From contig NZ_CP012020.1 of assembly GCF_001183865.1 (NCBI RefSeq), positions 558,001-622,000 of the forward strand: a DNA stretch of 64,000 nucleotides. The letters are read 5' to 3'. Positions 1 through 8,670 of the stretch are shown one piece after another (position 1 is the stretch's first letter; every line of letters begins with the position of its first letter). Below the pieces are notes generated by a model that saw nothing but the letters and a program-made list of their open reading frames with translations, did no database searches and was not told the origin of the DNA. The position numbers were made by a program, and so were the translations under genes. This DNA comes from Methylophilus sp. TWE2 (lineage in GTDB: Bacteria > Pseudomonadota > Gammaproteobacteria > Burkholderiales > Methylophilaceae).

Positions 1-176
1 ACCCCATGCGTGGTATCACTGGTGGCATCATCAGCAAGGAAATGCCGGTAGACGGCTCCAATGTAGCAATCTTCAATGCTGCAACACAAAAAGCTGATCG
101 TGTTGGTTTTAAGGTACTGGAAGATGGTCGCAAGATTCGTGTATTCAAATCTAGCGGCGAGTCTATCGACGCATAG
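1..176 (+). CDS. rplX: 50S ribosomal protein L24, C-terminal part
   Basis: The window opens inside this gene. The visible reading frame starts at base 3 and encodes about 57 residues ending in GESIDA before a TAG stop at 174-176. L24 is an early-assembly protein of the large ribosomal subunit that contacts 23S rRNA near the exit tunnel. Identification rests on the C-terminal sequence and on its position directly upstream of rplE, the invariant order in the spc operon. Only 8 bases separate its stop from the rplE start, so the two are co-transcribed. Confidence 0.93.
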   Translation, partial: PMRGITGGIISKEMPVDGSNVAIFNAATQKADRVGFKVLEDGRKIRVFKSSGESIDA

Positions 177-184
177 GAATAAAT

Positions 185-724
185 ATGGCACGTTTAAAAC
201 AGTATTATAACGATAGCGTGGTTGCCAAATTGACAGAACAATTTGGTTACACCTCACCAATGCAGGTGCCACGTATCGAGAAAATTACCCTGAACATGGG
301 TGTGGGCGAGGCTGTGGCTGACAAAAAAGTCATGGAAAACGCTGTTTCAGATATGGAAAAAATTGCTGGTCAGAAACCAATCGTGACCAAGGCTAAAAAA
401 TCCGTGGCGGCGTTTAAAATCCGTGATGACTATCCTGTCGGCTGCAAGGTGACTCTGCGTCGTGAGCGTATGTATGAGTTCCTGGATCGTCTGATCACCG
501 TGGCTATTCCACGTATCCGTGACTTCCGTGGTATCTCCGGTAAATCTTTTGATGGCCGTGGTAACTACAACATGGGTGTGAAAGAGCAGATCATTTTCCC
601 AGAGATCGAGTACGATAAAATCGATGCACTGCGCGGGATGAATATCACGATTACGACAACTGCAAAAACAGACGAAGAAGCGAAAGCTCTTTTGGCTGCG
701 TTTAGTTTCCCTTTCAGAGGTTAA
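185..724 (+). CDS. rplE: 50S ribosomal protein L5
   Basis: L5 (179 residues, the usual bacterial length) binds 5S rRNA and forms part of the central protuberance of the large subunit. The start is ATG at 185, preceded by an AGGAA ribosome-binding site. The N-terminus MARLKQYY and the block [10 protein letters not shown] are characteristic. It sits between rplX and rpsN, and the next gene begins 3 bases after its stop, so it is translated within the spc polycistron. A long open frame on the opposite strand is a shadow of this gene and its neighbours. Confidence 0.98.
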   Translation: MARLKQYYNDSVVAKLTEQFGYTSPMQVPRIEKITLNMGVGEAVADKKVMENAVSDMEKIAGQKPIVTKAKKSVAAFKIRDDYPVGCKVTLRRERMYEFLDRLITVAIPRIRDFRGISGKSFDGRGNYNMGVKEQIIFPEIEYDKIDALRGMNITITTTAKTDEEAKALLAAFSFPFRG

Positions 725-727
725 GTC

Positions 728-1033
728 ATGGCAAAAGTATGTATGACAGAGCGCGAGCAAAAGCGTCGCGAAACCGTTAAAAAATTCGCAGCTAAACGTG
801 CTGAATTGGTGGCGATCACCAATGACCAGTCCGCGAGTCCAGAAGATCGTATGGCTGCGCGCTTGAAGTTGCAAAGTTTGCCACGTAACTCCAGTCCTGT
901 ACGCACACGTAACCGTTGCGCTTTGACTGGCCGTCCACGTGGTGTGTTTAGTAAATTTGGTATCGCACGTAACGAGTTGCGTAAGCTGATGATGGCTGGT
1001 CACGTACCAGGTGTCACCAAGGCCAGCTGGTAA
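728..1033 (+). CDS. rpsN: 30S ribosomal protein S14 (zinc-free form)
   Basis: S14 helps assemble the head of the small subunit. This copy has 101 residues and lacks the paired CxxC zinc knuckle of the short S14 type, so it is the zinc-independent long form usual in Proteobacteria. The C-terminal block [10 protein letters not shown], then [10 protein letters not shown], is diagnostic. The start ATG lies 3 bases after the rplE stop. It is part of the spc operon, with rpsH following after 14 bases that contain an ACGGAGGA ribosome-binding site. Confidence 0.98.
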   Translation: MAKVCMTEREQKRRETVKKFAAKRAELVAITNDQSASPEDRMAARLKLQSLPRNSSPVRTRNRCALTGRPRGVFSKFGIARNELRKLMMAGHVPGVTKASW

Positions 1034-1047
1034 CGGAGGAATAGAAC

Positions 1048-1443
1048 ATGAGTATGAGTGATCCGATTGCCGATATGTTGACCCGTATTCGTAACGCGCA
1101 GCGTACGAATAAGACAACCGTTTCAATGCCAGCATCCAAGTTGAAGGGCGCGATTGCAAACGTGTTGAAAGATGAAGGTTATATCGACGATTTCAACGTT
1201 CAAAACAACGAAGGTAAACCAGTTTTGAACATTAGCCTGAAATACTATGCCGGTCGTCCAGTGATTGAGAAGATCGAGCGTGTATCCAAACCAGGTTTGC
1301 GTATTTATAAAGGTAGTCAAAACCTGCCTAAAGTGATGAACGGTTTAGGCGTGACCATCGTTTCCACTTCTAAAGGTGTGATGACTGATCGTAAAGCACA
1401 AGCTGCCGGTATCGGTGGCGAAGTTCTGTGCATCGTGGCCTAA
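1048..1443 (+). CDS. rpsH: 30S ribosomal protein S8
   Basis: S8 is a primary 16S rRNA-binding protein of the small-subunit platform. In E. coli it also represses translation of the spc operon by binding near the L5 start. The protein has 131 residues and begins [12 protein letters not shown] second ATG two codons in is possible, but the first matches the usual S8 N-terminus and has the better-placed GGAGGAATAG ribosome-binding site. The C-terminus GIGGEVLC is conserved. Its stop codon overlaps the ribosome-binding site of rplF. Confidence 0.98.
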   Translation: MSMSDPIADMLTRIRNAQRTNKTTVSMPASKLKGAIANVLKDEGYIDDFNVQNNEGKPVLNISLKYYAGRPVIEKIERVSKPGLRIYKGSQNLPKVMNGLGVTIVSTSKGVMTDRKAQAAGIGGEVLCIVA

Positions 1444-1454
1444 GGAGAATCAAT

Positions 1455-1988
1455 ATGTCACGTGTTGCTAAAAATCCGATTGCGATTCCAGCGAAAGTGG
1501 AAGTTGTGATCTCTGCTTCTGAAGTCGCGGTCAGCGGTCCTTTGGGTAAATTGAGCCAAGCTTTGGCGGCTGATATTTCAGTGGTCCGTGAAGGCGAGCA
1601 ATTGTTGGTGAAAGCCAATAGTGAAACACAACATGCACGCGCTATGTCCGGTACCACCCGTGCATTGCTTGCCAATATGGTGCAAGGTGTTTCTGCTGGC
1701 TTTACCCGTAAATTGTCACTGATTGGTGTGGGCTACAAAGCCAATGCTCAAGGTTCTACCCTGAATCTGGAGTTGGGCTACTCTCATCCAATCAACCACA
1801 AGATGCCAGAAGGCGTGACTGTACAGACACCTACTCCAACTGAAGTAGTGTTGACAGGCGCTAACAAGCAAGTGGTTGGTCAAGTGGCTGCTCAGATTCG
1901 TGCTTACCGTGCACCAGAGCCTTATAAAGGTAAAGGTGTTCGTTATGCTGACGAAGTGGTGGTCATCAAAGAGACCAAGAAAAAATAA
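1455..1988 (+). CDS. rplF: 50S ribosomal protein L6
   Basis: L6 (177 residues) lies near the factor-binding site of the large subunit and has two similar domains. The start was set at ATG 1455, giving [12 protein letters not shown], because this matches the family N-terminus and follows an AAGGAG site. An in-frame upstream ATG at 1428 lies inside rpsH and would add nine unrelated residues. The C-terminal block [10 protein letters not shown] is the L6 signature. The protein ends in a basic tail. Confidence 0.98.
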   Translation: MSRVAKNPIAIPAKVEVVISASEVAVSGPLGKLSQALAADISVVREGEQLLVKANSETQHARAMSGTTRALLANMVQGVSAGFTRKLSLIGVGYKANAQGSTLNLELGYSHPINHKMPEGVTVQTPTPTEVVLTGANKQVVGQVAAQIRAYRAPEPYKGKGVRYADEVVVIKETKKK

Positions 1989-2048
1989 GTAAGGCACTTG
2001 TAGCTTAAAACTAAGCTGAACAGTGATTCAACATTAAAGGTAAATTCA

Positions 2049-2402
2049 ATGAAGAACGTAAATAACCGCTTGCGCCGTGCACGTAAAACCCGTGCCAAAA
2101 TCGCCGAGTTGAAAGTGACACGTTTGAGTGTACATCGCACCAATACTAATATCTACGCACAGATCATCGCTGAAACTGGCGATCGCGTATTGGCGAGTGC
2201 ATCCACCGTTGAGGCTGAAGTGCGTCAACAACTGAAAAATGGCGGCAACGTCGAAGCTGCAACTCTGATTGGTAAGCGTATTGCTGAAAAAGCGGCAAAA
2301 GCCGGTATTACCACTGTTGCCTTTGATCGTTCAGGCTACAAGTATCACGGTCGTATCAAGGCTTTGGCTGACGCTGCCCGTGAATCTGGTCTCAAATTCT
2401 AA
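2049..2402 (+). CDS. rplR: 50S ribosomal protein L18
   Basis: L18 (117 residues) binds 5S rRNA with L5. The block [14 protein letters not shown] and the C-terminal [14 protein letters not shown] are typical. It is separated from rplF by 60 bases, the largest gap in this part of the operon. That gap holds a small perfect hairpin (stem AGCTTA/TAAGCT, 2002-2017) without a T run. Whether the hairpin has a regulatory or processing role cannot be told from sequence. The start ATG follows AAAGG at about the right distance. Confidence 0.98.
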   Translation: MKNVNNRLRRARKTRAKIAELKVTRLSVHRTNTNIYAQIIAETGDRVLASASTVEAEVRQQLKNGGNVEAATLIGKRIAEKAAKAGITTVAFDRSGYKYHGRIKALADAARESGLKF

Positions 2403-2416
2403 GGGTGAGATAAAGA

Positions 2417-2926
2417 ATGGCTAAAGATATTGAACAACAGCAGCAAACTGATGGTTTGCGCGAGAAGATGATTACCGTTAACCGTGTAAGTAAAACGGTT
2501 AAGGGTGGTCGTATCATGAGCTTCGCTGCACTGACCGTGGTTGGTGATGGTGATGGTGCCGTTGGCATGGGTAAAGGTAAAGCACGTGAAGTACCAGTGG
2601 CTGTACAAAAAGCCATGGATGAAGCCCGTCGTAGCATGGTTAAAGTAAACCTGAATAATGGTACTTTGCATCACGCTGTGACTGGTGTTCACGGTGCTGC
2701 TAAAGTCTTGATCCAGCCAGCTTCAGAAGGTACTGGTATCATCGCTGGTGGTGCAATGCGTGCGATTTTTGAAGTGATGGGCGTGACTAACGTGGTTGCA
2801 AAAAGTATTGGTTCTACCAATCCTTACAACCTGGTTCGCGCAACTTTGAACGGTCTGGCATCCATGAATACACCGGCTGAAATTGCCGCCAAGCGTGGTA
2901 AGACCGTAGAAGAAATCAGAGGTTAA
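2417..2926 (+). CDS. rpsE: 30S ribosomal protein S5
   Basis: S5 (169 residues) lines the mRNA entry channel and affects translational accuracy. The N-terminal double-stranded-RNA-binding-like domain contains [11 protein letters not shown], and the C-terminal domain contains [14 protein letters not shown], both hallmarks. It follows rplR by 14 bases. The following rpmD begins 2 bases after its stop, so these spc-operon genes are tightly coupled. Confidence 0.98.
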   Translation: MAKDIEQQQQTDGLREKMITVNRVSKTVKGGRIMSFAALTVVGDGDGAVGMGKGKAREVPVAVQKAMDEARRSMVKVNLNNGTLHHAVTGVHGAAKVLIQPASEGTGIIAGGAMRAIFEVMGVTNVVAKSIGSTNPYNLVRATLNGLASMNTPAEIAAKRGKTVEEIRG

Positions 2927-2928
2927 TC

Positions 2929-3123
2929 ATGGCTAAAGCTAAAAAAGAAAGCGCGACTATCAAGGTAACGCTGGTAAGAAGTTTGATTGGTCGTATTGAA
3001 GCTCACAAAGCCTCTGTACGTGGCTTGGGCTTGCGTCGTATGCATCATACTGTTGAAGTTCAGGATACCCCTGAAAATCGTGGCATGATCAACGCTGTGA
3101 GTTATCTTTTGAAGGTTGAATAA
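2929..3123 (+). CDS. rpmD: 50S ribosomal protein L30
   Basis: L30 is a small large-subunit protein. The 64-residue product has the core [11 protein letters not shown] followed by [17 protein letters not shown], which is diagnostic. L30 is absent from some bacterial groups, so its presence here is informative. It sits in its normal place between rpsE and rplO, with intergenic gaps of only 2 bases on each side. Confidence 0.97.
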   Translation: MAKAKKESATIKVTLVRSLIGRIEAHKASVRGLGLRRMHHTVEVQDTPENRGMINAVSYLLKVE

Positions 3124-3125
3124 TC

Positions 3126-3563
3126 ATGCAATTAAACACGATTAAGCCTGCTGCAGGCGCAAAAAAAGCATCTCGTCGTTTAGGTCGTGGTATTGGCTCA
3201 GGCTTGGGTAAAACTGGTGGCCGTGGTCACAAAGGTCAAAAATCCCGTGCTGGCGGTTTCCACAAAGTGGGTTTCGAAGGTGGTCAAATGCCTTTGCAAC
3301 GTCGCTTGCCAAAACGTGGTTTTAACTCTTTGACTCAAGCTGACACAGCGCGTATCCGTACGAGCGAATTGGCGTTGGTAGAGGCTGAAGTGGTTGATAT
3401 CCTGGTGTTGAAAGCAGCCAAACTGGTGCCTGCCACTGCTAAAGCAGTCAAAGTTTATTTGTCTGGTGAAGTATCCGCCAAAGTACAAGTACAAGGGTTG
3501 TTGTTGACCAAAGGTGCTAAAGCAGCCATCGAATCCGCTGGCGGTAAAGTGCTGGAAGTATAA
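3126..3563 (+). CDS. rplO: 50S ribosomal protein L15
   Basis: L15 (145 residues) is a late-assembly protein with a long glycine- and arginine-rich N-terminal extension that penetrates the 23S rRNA. The region [14 protein letters not shown] and [11 protein letters not shown] is the signature. It lies directly upstream of secY, the canonical order of the spc operon. Confidence 0.98.
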   Translation: MQLNTIKPAAGAKKASRRLGRGIGSGLGKTGGRGHKGQKSRAGGFHKVGFEGGQMPLQRRLPKRGFNSLTQADTARIRTSELALVEAEVVDILVLKAAKLVPATAKAVKVYLSGEVSAKVQVQGLLLTKGAKAAIESAGGKVLEV

Positions 3564-3587
3564 ACGTAGTCAAAAGAGAGTATCAGC

Positions 3588-4901
3588 TTGGCACAGGATA
3601 ATATCTTAAGTTCCGTCGGCAAACTGGGCGAATTAAAAAGCCGTTTGTGGTTCTTGTTGGGTGCATTGGTGGTTTACCGCTTAGGTGCACATATTCCAGT
3701 GCCAGGCATTGATCCAACTGTGTTAAAACAGTTGTTCGATACGCAGAAAGATGGCATTTTGGGCATGTTTAACATGTTCTCCGGGGGGGCGTTATCTCGC
3801 TTTACCGTCTTTGCCTTGGGTATTATGCCCTATATTTCTGCCTCGATTATTATGCAGTTGCTGACTGTGGTTTCGCCGCAGTTGGAGCAGCTAAAAAAAG
3901 AAGGTGAAGCTGGTCGACGCCAGATTACTAAATATACTCGCTACGGCACAGTGCTGTTGGCAACATTCCAAGCACTAGGCATTGCCATTGCTTTGGAAGG
4001 CCAAGCAGGCTTGGTATTGGATTCTGGCTTTGCGTTCCGCATAACAGCAGTCACTACCTTAGTAGCGGGTACGATGTTCTTGATGTGGTTGGGTGAACAG
4101 ATTACTGAACGTGGCATTGGTAACGGCATCTCGATCATTATTTTTGCGGGTATTGTGGCAGGACTGCCGCACGCAATTGGAAGTACGCTGGATTTGGCGA
4201 AAACAGGTGCATTCTCCATTCCGTTGGTGATGTTTCTGTTTGTGGCGGTGATTCTGGTGACCGCGTTGGTCGTGTTTGTTGAGCGTGGCCAGCGCAAAAT
4301 TACTGTGAACTATGCTAAGCGTCAGGTGGGTAACCGTATTTACGGTGGCCAGTCTACACACTTGCCTTTGAAGTTGAATATGTCTGGTGTGATCCCACCA
4401 ATTTTTGCTTCAAGCATTATTTTGTTCCCGGCCACATTGGCGGGCTGGTTTGGTAGCAGTGAGCACATGTACTGGTTGAAGGATGTCAGCGCGAAGCTTT
4501 CTCCCGGTCAGCCTCTGTACATTTTGTTATTTGCTGCAGCGATATTGTTTTTTGCTTTTTTCTACACGGCATTGGTATTCAATCCCAAGGAAACGGCAGA
4601 TAACCTGAAGAAAAGTGGTGCGTTTGTCCCTGGCATCCGTCCTGGTGAGCAAACCGCTAAATATATTGACCGCATCATGGGTCGTTTGACTTTAATTGGT
4701 GCTTTGTACATAACACTGGTTTGTTTGTTACCAGAGTTTTTAGTGTTGAAATTTAACACCCCGTTCTATTTTGGTGGTACTTCATTGCTGATTATCGTTG
4801 TCGTCACGATGGATTTTATGACCCAGGTGCAATCACACCTGATGTCCCAGCAGTATGAAGGCCTGCTCAAAAAGGCAAACTTTAAGGGGACGGGTAAGTA
4901 A
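3588..4901 (+). CDS. secY: Protein translocase subunit SecY
   Basis: SecY (437 residues) forms the ten-helix protein-conducting channel of the SecYEG translocon in the inner membrane. The sequence shows repeated hydrophobic segments, the early motif [14 protein letters not shown] and the cytosolic loop containing [15 protein letters not shown], both typical. The most likely start is TTG at 3588 (product begins MAQDNIL), preceded by an AAGAGAG site; no ATG is well placed. A TTG start may moderate its translation relative to the ribosomal proteins around it. infA follows after 3 bases. Confidence 0.97.
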   Translation: MAQDNILSSVGKLGELKSRLWFLLGALVVYRLGAHIPVPGIDPTVLKQLFDTQKDGILGMFNMFSGGALSRFTVFALGIMPYISASIIMQLLTVVSPQLEQLKKEGEAGRRQITKYTRYGTVLLATFQALGIAIALEGQAGLVLDSGFAFRITAVTTLVAGTMFLMWLGEQITERGIGNGISIIIFAGIVAGLPHAIGSTLDLAKTGAFSIPLVMFLFVAVILVTALVVFVERGQRKITVNYAKRQVGNRIYGGQSTHLPLKLNMSGVIPPIFASSIILFPATLAGWFGSSEHMYWLKDVSAKLSPGQPLYILLFAAAILFFAFFYTALVFNPKETADNLKKSGAFVPGIRPGEQTAKYIDRIMGRLTLIGALYITLVCLLPEFLVLKFNTPFYFGGTSLLIIVVVTMDFMTQVQSHLMSQQYEGLLKKANFKGTGK

Positions 4902-4904
4902 AAA

Positions 4905-5123
4905 ATGGCTAAAGAGGATCGGATAGAGATGCAGGGGGAGATTCTTGAGAATTTACCCAATGCAACTTTTAAAGTGAAACTGGAAAATGGTCATACTGTA
5001 CTAGGTTACATTTCAGGCAAGATGCGGATGCATTACATCCGTATTCTGCCAGGTGACAAGGTCACTGTTGAAATGACCCCTTATGATTTAACCCGTGCGC
5101 GAATTACATTCCGCGCAAAGTAA
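4905..5123 (+). CDS. infA: Translation initiation factor IF-1
   Basis: IF-1 is a 72-residue OB-fold (S1-like) protein that occupies the ribosomal A site during initiation. The run [20 protein letters not shown] and the later [16 protein letters not shown] are unmistakable. It sits between secY and rpmJ. In many bacteria infA is in this cluster; in E. coli it is elsewhere, so the arrangement fits a betaproteobacterium. Confidence 0.98.
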   Translation: MAKEDRIEMQGEILENLPNATFKVKLENGHTVLGYISGKMRMHYIRILPGDKVTVEMTPYDLTRARITFRAK

Positions 5124-5147
5124 GTGAATTAAATAAAGGAAAGTAAG

Positions 5148-5261
5148 ATGAGAGTTCGCGCATCAGTTAAAACATTATGCCGTAACTGTAAAGTCGTAAG
5201 ACGTCGCGGTGTTGTTCGCATTATTTGTACTGACCCACGTCATAAACAACGTCAAGGTTAA
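5148..5261 (+). CDS. rpmJ: 50S ribosomal protein L36 (zinc-ribbon form)
   Basis: This 37-residue product begins MRVRASVK and ends HKQRQG. It contains CRNCK (residues 11-15), then C27 and H32, the four ligands of the zinc-binding (C+) L36 type. L36 is the smallest large-subunit protein. The start ATG at 5148 follows an AAGGAAAG ribosome-binding site. It is the last gene before a promoter-bearing gap of 110 bases and so closes the spc part of the cluster. Confidence 0.96.
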   Translation: MRVRASVKTLCRNCKVVRRRGVVRIICTDPRHKQRQG

Positions 5262-5276
5262 TGGTAAAACAATTGC

Positions 5277-5305
5277 TTGTGAGAGCTCTGATTGGCTGAT
5301 ATAAT
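5277..5305 (+). promoter_or_regulatory. Sigma-70-type promoter of the alpha operon (rpsM-rplQ)
   Basis: The -35 element TTGTGA (5277-5282) and the perfect -10 element TATAAT (5300-5305) are 17 bases apart. Transcription would start near 5312, leaving a leader of about 60 nt before rpsM. The leader contains a hairpin (GATCGTT, four A, AACGATT; about 5337-5354) just ahead of the GGAG ribosome-binding site. In E. coli the S4 protein represses this operon by binding a structure in the rpsM leader; whether this leader does the same is inference. Confidence 0.75.
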
Positions 5306-5371
5306 ATGCGGCTTTTCTTTTCTACGCACAAGTTTGATCGTTAAAAAACGATTGATTATTGGAGTTTAAGT

Positions 5372-5734
5372 ATGGCTCGTATTGCCGGGGTAAATATCCC
5401 AAACCACAAACATGCAGAAATTGCTCTGACCTCTATCTATGGTATTGGTCGCAATACTGCGCAGAAAATCTGTGCTGCCGCTGGTGTGCTGACAACAGTG
5501 AAAGTCAAAGATCTGAGCGATGCAGAAGTAGAAAAGCTGCGTGACGAAGTGGCCAAATACACTGTAGAAGGTGACTTGCGTCGTGAAGTGACCATGAACA
5601 TCAAACGTTTGATGGACTTGGGTTGCTATCGCGGTATTCGCCATCGTCGTGGCTTGCCAGTGCGCGGTCAGCGTACCAAAACCAATGCGCGTACCCGCAA
5701 AGGTCCGGTAAAAGCCATCAAACAATCTAAATAA
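5372..5734 (+). CDS. rpsM: 30S ribosomal protein S13
   Basis: S13 (120 residues) is a head protein of the small subunit that contacts the P-site tRNA and the large subunit. It begins [14 protein letters not shown]. The block [12 protein letters not shown] and the C-terminal [17 protein letters not shown] are signatures. The start follows TTGGAG. It is the first gene of the alpha operon, downstream of its own promoter. Confidence 0.98.
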   Translation: MARIAGVNIPNHKHAEIALTSIYGIGRNTAQKICAAAGVLTTVKVKDLSDAEVEKLRDEVAKYTVEGDLRREVTMNIKRLMDLGCYRGIRHRRGLPVRGQRTKTNARTRKGPVKAIKQSK

Positions 5735-5773
5735 TCTTTATTGAACAAAAGTAAATATTAAGGACAGTACAAC

Positions 5774-6163
5774 ATGGCAAAAGCTAATGTACGCGTTAGA
5801 AAAAAAGTTAAAAAGAATATTGCCGAGGGTATTGCTCACGTGCACGCTTCTTTTAACAACACGATTATCACGATTACCGATCGTCAGGGCAATGCGTTGT
5901 CATGGGCTACTTCCGGTGGTCAGGGTTTTAAAGGTTCACGTAAGAGTACCCCATTTGCTGCGCAGGTCGCTTCTGAAGTAGCTGGTAAAGCTGCTCAGGA
6001 ATCTGGTGTGAAGAATCTGGAAGTGCGTATTAAAGGGCCAGGTCCAGGTCGTGAATCTGCCGTGCGTGCGTTGAATGCTGCTGGTTTCAAAATCACTAGC
6101 ATTACTGATGTGACACCGGTGCCTCATAACGGTTGCCGCCCACCGAAAAAACGCAGAATTTAA
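5774..6163 (+). CDS. rpsK: 30S ribosomal protein S11
   Basis: S11 (129 residues) is part of the small-subunit platform near the mRNA exit. The central [17 protein letters not shown] and the C-terminal [16 protein letters not shown] are diagnostic. It starts 39 bases after rpsM with an AAGGACAG ribosome-binding site. A shorter open frame inside it in another register is a shadow. Confidence 0.98.
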   Translation: MAKANVRVRKKVKKNIAEGIAHVHASFNNTIITITDRQGNALSWATSGGQGFKGSRKSTPFAAQVASEVAGKAAQESGVKNLEVRIKGPGPGRESAVRALNAAGFKITSITDVTPVPHNGCRPPKKRRI

Positions 6164-6210
6164 TTCATTTCGCAGTCACAGATTAGCGAATCGATTACTG
6201 GAGAACTATT

Positions 6211-6840
6211 TTGGCTAGAAATTTAGACCCTAAATGCCGTCAATGCCGTCGTGAAGGTGAAAAGCTGTTTCTAAAAGCAGAGAAATGCTTTACAGACAAA
6301 TGCGCGATTGAGAAGCGCAACTTCGCACCAGGTCAGCATGGTCAACGCCGTAACTCACGCCTGTCAGACTACGGTGTGCAATTGCGTGAGAAGCAAAAAG
6401 TACGTCGTATTTACGGCGTATTGGAAGGTCAATTCCGTACATACTACGCTGAAGCTGACCGTCAAAAAGGTATTACAGGTGAGAGCCTGTTGCAGTTGCT
6501 GGAGTCCCGTCTGGACAATGTAGCATACCGCATGGGTCTGGCTGGCTCACGTTCTGAGGCACGTCAGGTTGTGCGTCACAACGCGATTTTGGTTAACGGC
6601 AAGCGCGTAAACATTCCTTCATACCAAGTGAAGGCTGGCGACGTGATTACTGTGGCTGATAAAGCAAAAACACAATTGCGTATTAAAGCTGCTGTTGAGG
6701 CGGCTGAACAACGTGGTTTCCCTGAGTGGTTGGAAGTCGACGTCAAAGCATTGTCTGGTAAGTTTAAGGCTAAACCTCAGCGTGATGAGTTGCCTGCTAC
6801 CATCAATGAATCATTGATCGTTGAATTGTATTCTAAGTAA
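6211..6840 (+). CDS. rpsD: 30S ribosomal protein S4
   Basis: S4 (209 residues) nucleates assembly of the 16S 5' domain and, in E. coli, represses the alpha operon. The start is TTG at 6211, preceded by CTGGAG; no suitable ATG exists. The N-terminus carries four cysteines (C9, C12, C26, C31) arranged as a zinc knuckle, so this is the zinc-binding S4 type. An S4 RNA-binding domain follows at about residues 99-160 ([13 protein letters not shown]). With secY, it is one of two genes in the cluster using TTG. Confidence 0.97.
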   Translation: MARNLDPKCRQCRREGEKLFLKAEKCFTDKCAIEKRNFAPGQHGQRRNSRLSDYGVQLREKQKVRRIYGVLEGQFRTYYAEADRQKGITGESLLQLLESRLDNVAYRMGLAGSRSEARQVVRHNAILVNGKRVNIPSYQVKAGDVITVADKAKTQLRIKAAVEAAEQRGFPEWLEVDVKALSGKFKAKPQRDELPATINESLIVELYSK

Positions 6841-6896
6841 TCGCTTAGTCTAGGCTAAGGTTTATTTTTTAATACCCAATTACTTCAAGGAATTGT

Positions 6897-7883
6897 ATGC
6901 AAAATAACCCTACAGATTATTTGAAGCCACGTGTTGTGGACGTTGAAGTGATTACTCCACTGCGTGCACGTGTGACTTTAGAGCCAATGGAACGTGGCTT
7001 TGGCTATACCTTGGGTAATGCGTTGAGAAGAGTTTTGCTCTCTTCCATTCCGGGTTTTGCCATCACTGAAGTAAAGATTGATGGTGTTGTACATGAGTAC
7101 TCCACTATCGAAGGTGTGCAAGAAGACGTTGTTGACATCTTGCTCAACTTGAAAGGTGTTGCTTTAAAGCTTCACAATAAAACTGAAACCATTTTGGTGT
7201 TGAACAAATCTGGTGAAGGTATTGTGACTGCTGGTGATTTTGAAGTTGGCCACGATGCTGAGATTGTTAACCCAAACCACATCATCGCTAACATCACTAA
7301 AGGCGGTAAGCTAAATCTGGAAGTGAAAGTTGAAATGGGCCGTGGCTACCAGCCAGTCCCAGCCCGTCAGAAAGCCAACGATGAAGATCGCGTGCTGGGT
7401 TTCATGATGGTCGATGCCTCTTTCAGCCCAATCAACAAAGTGAGCTATCATGTTGAGAGCGCACGTGTTGAGCAGCGTACTGACCTCGACAAACTGATTA
7501 TGGATGTTGAGACTAACGGCATCATCGAGCCAGAGCAGGCTATTCGTGATGCAGCGCGTATCCTCATTGGTCAGCTGTCTGTGTTCGCAAATCTGGAAGG
7601 TGCTTCCGCTGATGTTGAGGTGAAAGCAGCTCCACAGGTAGATCCTATCCTGTTGCGTCCAGTTGATGATCTGGAACTGACAGTACGTTCTGCCAACTGC
7701 CTCAAAGCAGAAAACATTTTCTACATTGGTGATCTGATTCAGCGTACAGAAAACGAATTGCTGAAAGCGCCTAACCTGGGTAGAAAATCATTGAATGAAA
7801 TTAAAGACGTGTTGGCCTCCAAAGGCTTGACACTGGGAATGAAGCTGGAAAACTGGCCACCTGTTGGCTTGGAAAAAGCTTAA
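6897..7883 (+). CDS. rpoA: DNA-directed RNA polymerase subunit alpha
   Basis: The 328-residue alpha subunit has an N-terminal dimerisation domain (residues 1-235; [19 protein letters not shown]) and a C-terminal domain (about 250-328) that contacts UP elements and activators. The block [14 protein letters not shown] and the end [15 protein letters not shown] are the CTD signature. The start follows CAAGGAATTGT. Its place between rpsD and rplQ is canonical. Confidence 0.99.
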   Translation: MQNNPTDYLKPRVVDVEVITPLRARVTLEPMERGFGYTLGNALRRVLLSSIPGFAITEVKIDGVVHEYSTIEGVQEDVVDILLNLKGVALKLHNKTETILVLNKSGEGIVTAGDFEVGHDAEIVNPNHIIANITKGGKLNLEVKVEMGRGYQPVPARQKANDEDRVLGFMMVDASFSPINKVSYHVESARVEQRTDLDKLIMDVETNGIIEPEQAIRDAARILIGQLSVFANLEGASADVEVKAAPQVDPILLRPVDDLELTVRSANCLKAENIFYIGDLIQRTENELLKAPNLGRKSLNEIKDVLASKGLTLGMKLENWPPVGLEKA

Positions 7884-7916
7884 TTTCTAATAAGATAAAT
7901 ACTTAAGGAAATTACT

Positions 7917-8303
7917 ATGCGTCACGGTAATAGCAATCGTAAATTGAACAGAACCAGCAGCCACCGTGCTGCCATGTTCCGCAACATGGTGACCTCTTTG
8001 CTGCGTCACGAAGTGATCAAAACAACTTTGCCAAAAGCAAAAGAGCTGCGCAAATATGCAGAGCCTCTGATCACTTTGGGTAAAACACCTACACTGGCAA
8101 ACCGTCGTCTGGCATTCAGCCGTCTGCGTGACCGCGATATCGTTGGCAAACTGTTCGGTGAACTGGGCCCACGTTACAACGCACGCAATGGTGGTTACCT
8201 GCGTATTCTGAAATGTGGCTTCCGCCAAGGTGACAATGCGCCTATGGCATTTGTTGAGTTGGTTGACCGCCCAGAAATTGCTGAAGCACCAGCAGCAGAA
8301 TAA
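7917..8303 (+). CDS. rplQ: 50S ribosomal protein L17
   Basis: L17 (128 residues) sits at the base of the large subunit near the tunnel exit. It begins [17 protein letters not shown], the family signature, and contains the typical [17 protein letters not shown]. It is the last gene of the alpha operon and is followed within 17 bases by a strong intrinsic terminator. Confidence 0.98.
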   Translation: MRHGNSNRKLNRTSSHRAAMFRNMVTSLLRHEVIKTTLPKAKELRKYAEPLITLGKTPTLANRRLAFSRLRDRDIVGKLFGELGPRYNARNGGYLRILKCGFRQGDNAPMAFVELVDRPEIAEAPAAE

Positions 8304-8319
8304 TCTCTGACGCATACAT

Positions 8320-8347
8320 AAAAAAGCCAGCATTTGCTGGCTTTTTT
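8320..8347 (+). terminator. Intrinsic terminator of the alpha operon
   Basis: A perfect stem GCCAGC/GCTGGC, extended by A-T pairs and closed by a short ATTT-containing loop, is followed by six T residues. It lies 17 bases after rplQ. It is symmetrical, with A on one side and T on the other, and could also end the leftward glutaredoxin-like gene, whose stop is at 8360. Its 16-base core recurs at 12559-12574. Confidence 0.9.
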
Positions 8348-8359
8348 ATTACCTGTTAT

Positions 8360-8593
8360 TTACTGTGTTAACCAGGCGCTGACCATGTCAGCATCAAATG
8401 GCCAATACAACTCTTTCTTGCTTGCCATGCTCTCTAATAAGACCGGAATGTGGATTTCATACAACGCCAGCAATTTTTCGTTATCCATGATGTCTAGATA
8501 TTGGTAAGAAACGTCAAGCGTTTGCAGAATGTGCTCTGCTTGTTCGCATAAATGGCAGCCCTGGGTGCCTAATAATATCAACTGGTTTTGCAT
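8360..8593 (-). CDS. Glutaredoxin-like small thiol protein
   Basis: This 77-residue protein has a thioredoxin-fold N-terminus of the form LLGTQGCHLCEQA, with CHLC (C13 and C16) as the probable redox pair. The following IPVLLES includes the cis-proline expected of the fold. It resembles the DUF836/glutaredoxin-like family of short proteins whose partners are mostly unknown. It is transcribed away from mgtE and faces the alpha-operon terminator. The absence of a helical extension separates it from classical glutaredoxin. Confidence 0.8.
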   Translation of the reverse strand: MQNQLILLGTQGCHLCEQAEHILQTLDVSYQYLDIMDNEKLLALYEIHIPVLLESMASKKELYWPFDADMVSAWLTQ

Positions 8594-8670
8594 AAAACTC
8601 TAGGTAGTGTCATCAACGCTTTGTACAATAATACCTGCAAAAATAACGCTTGCTCAACATTGGATAATGC

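Noticed and set aside
347..1159. A 270-codon open frame on the minus strand across rplE, rpsN and rpsH
   Set aside because: It is antisense to three certain ribosomal protein genes, has no ribosome-binding site and resembles no family; codon bias of the plus strand keeps it open.
8594..8670. A magnesium riboswitch upstream of mgtE
   Set aside because: The gap is only 77 bases and shows no M-box-like stem set or terminator.
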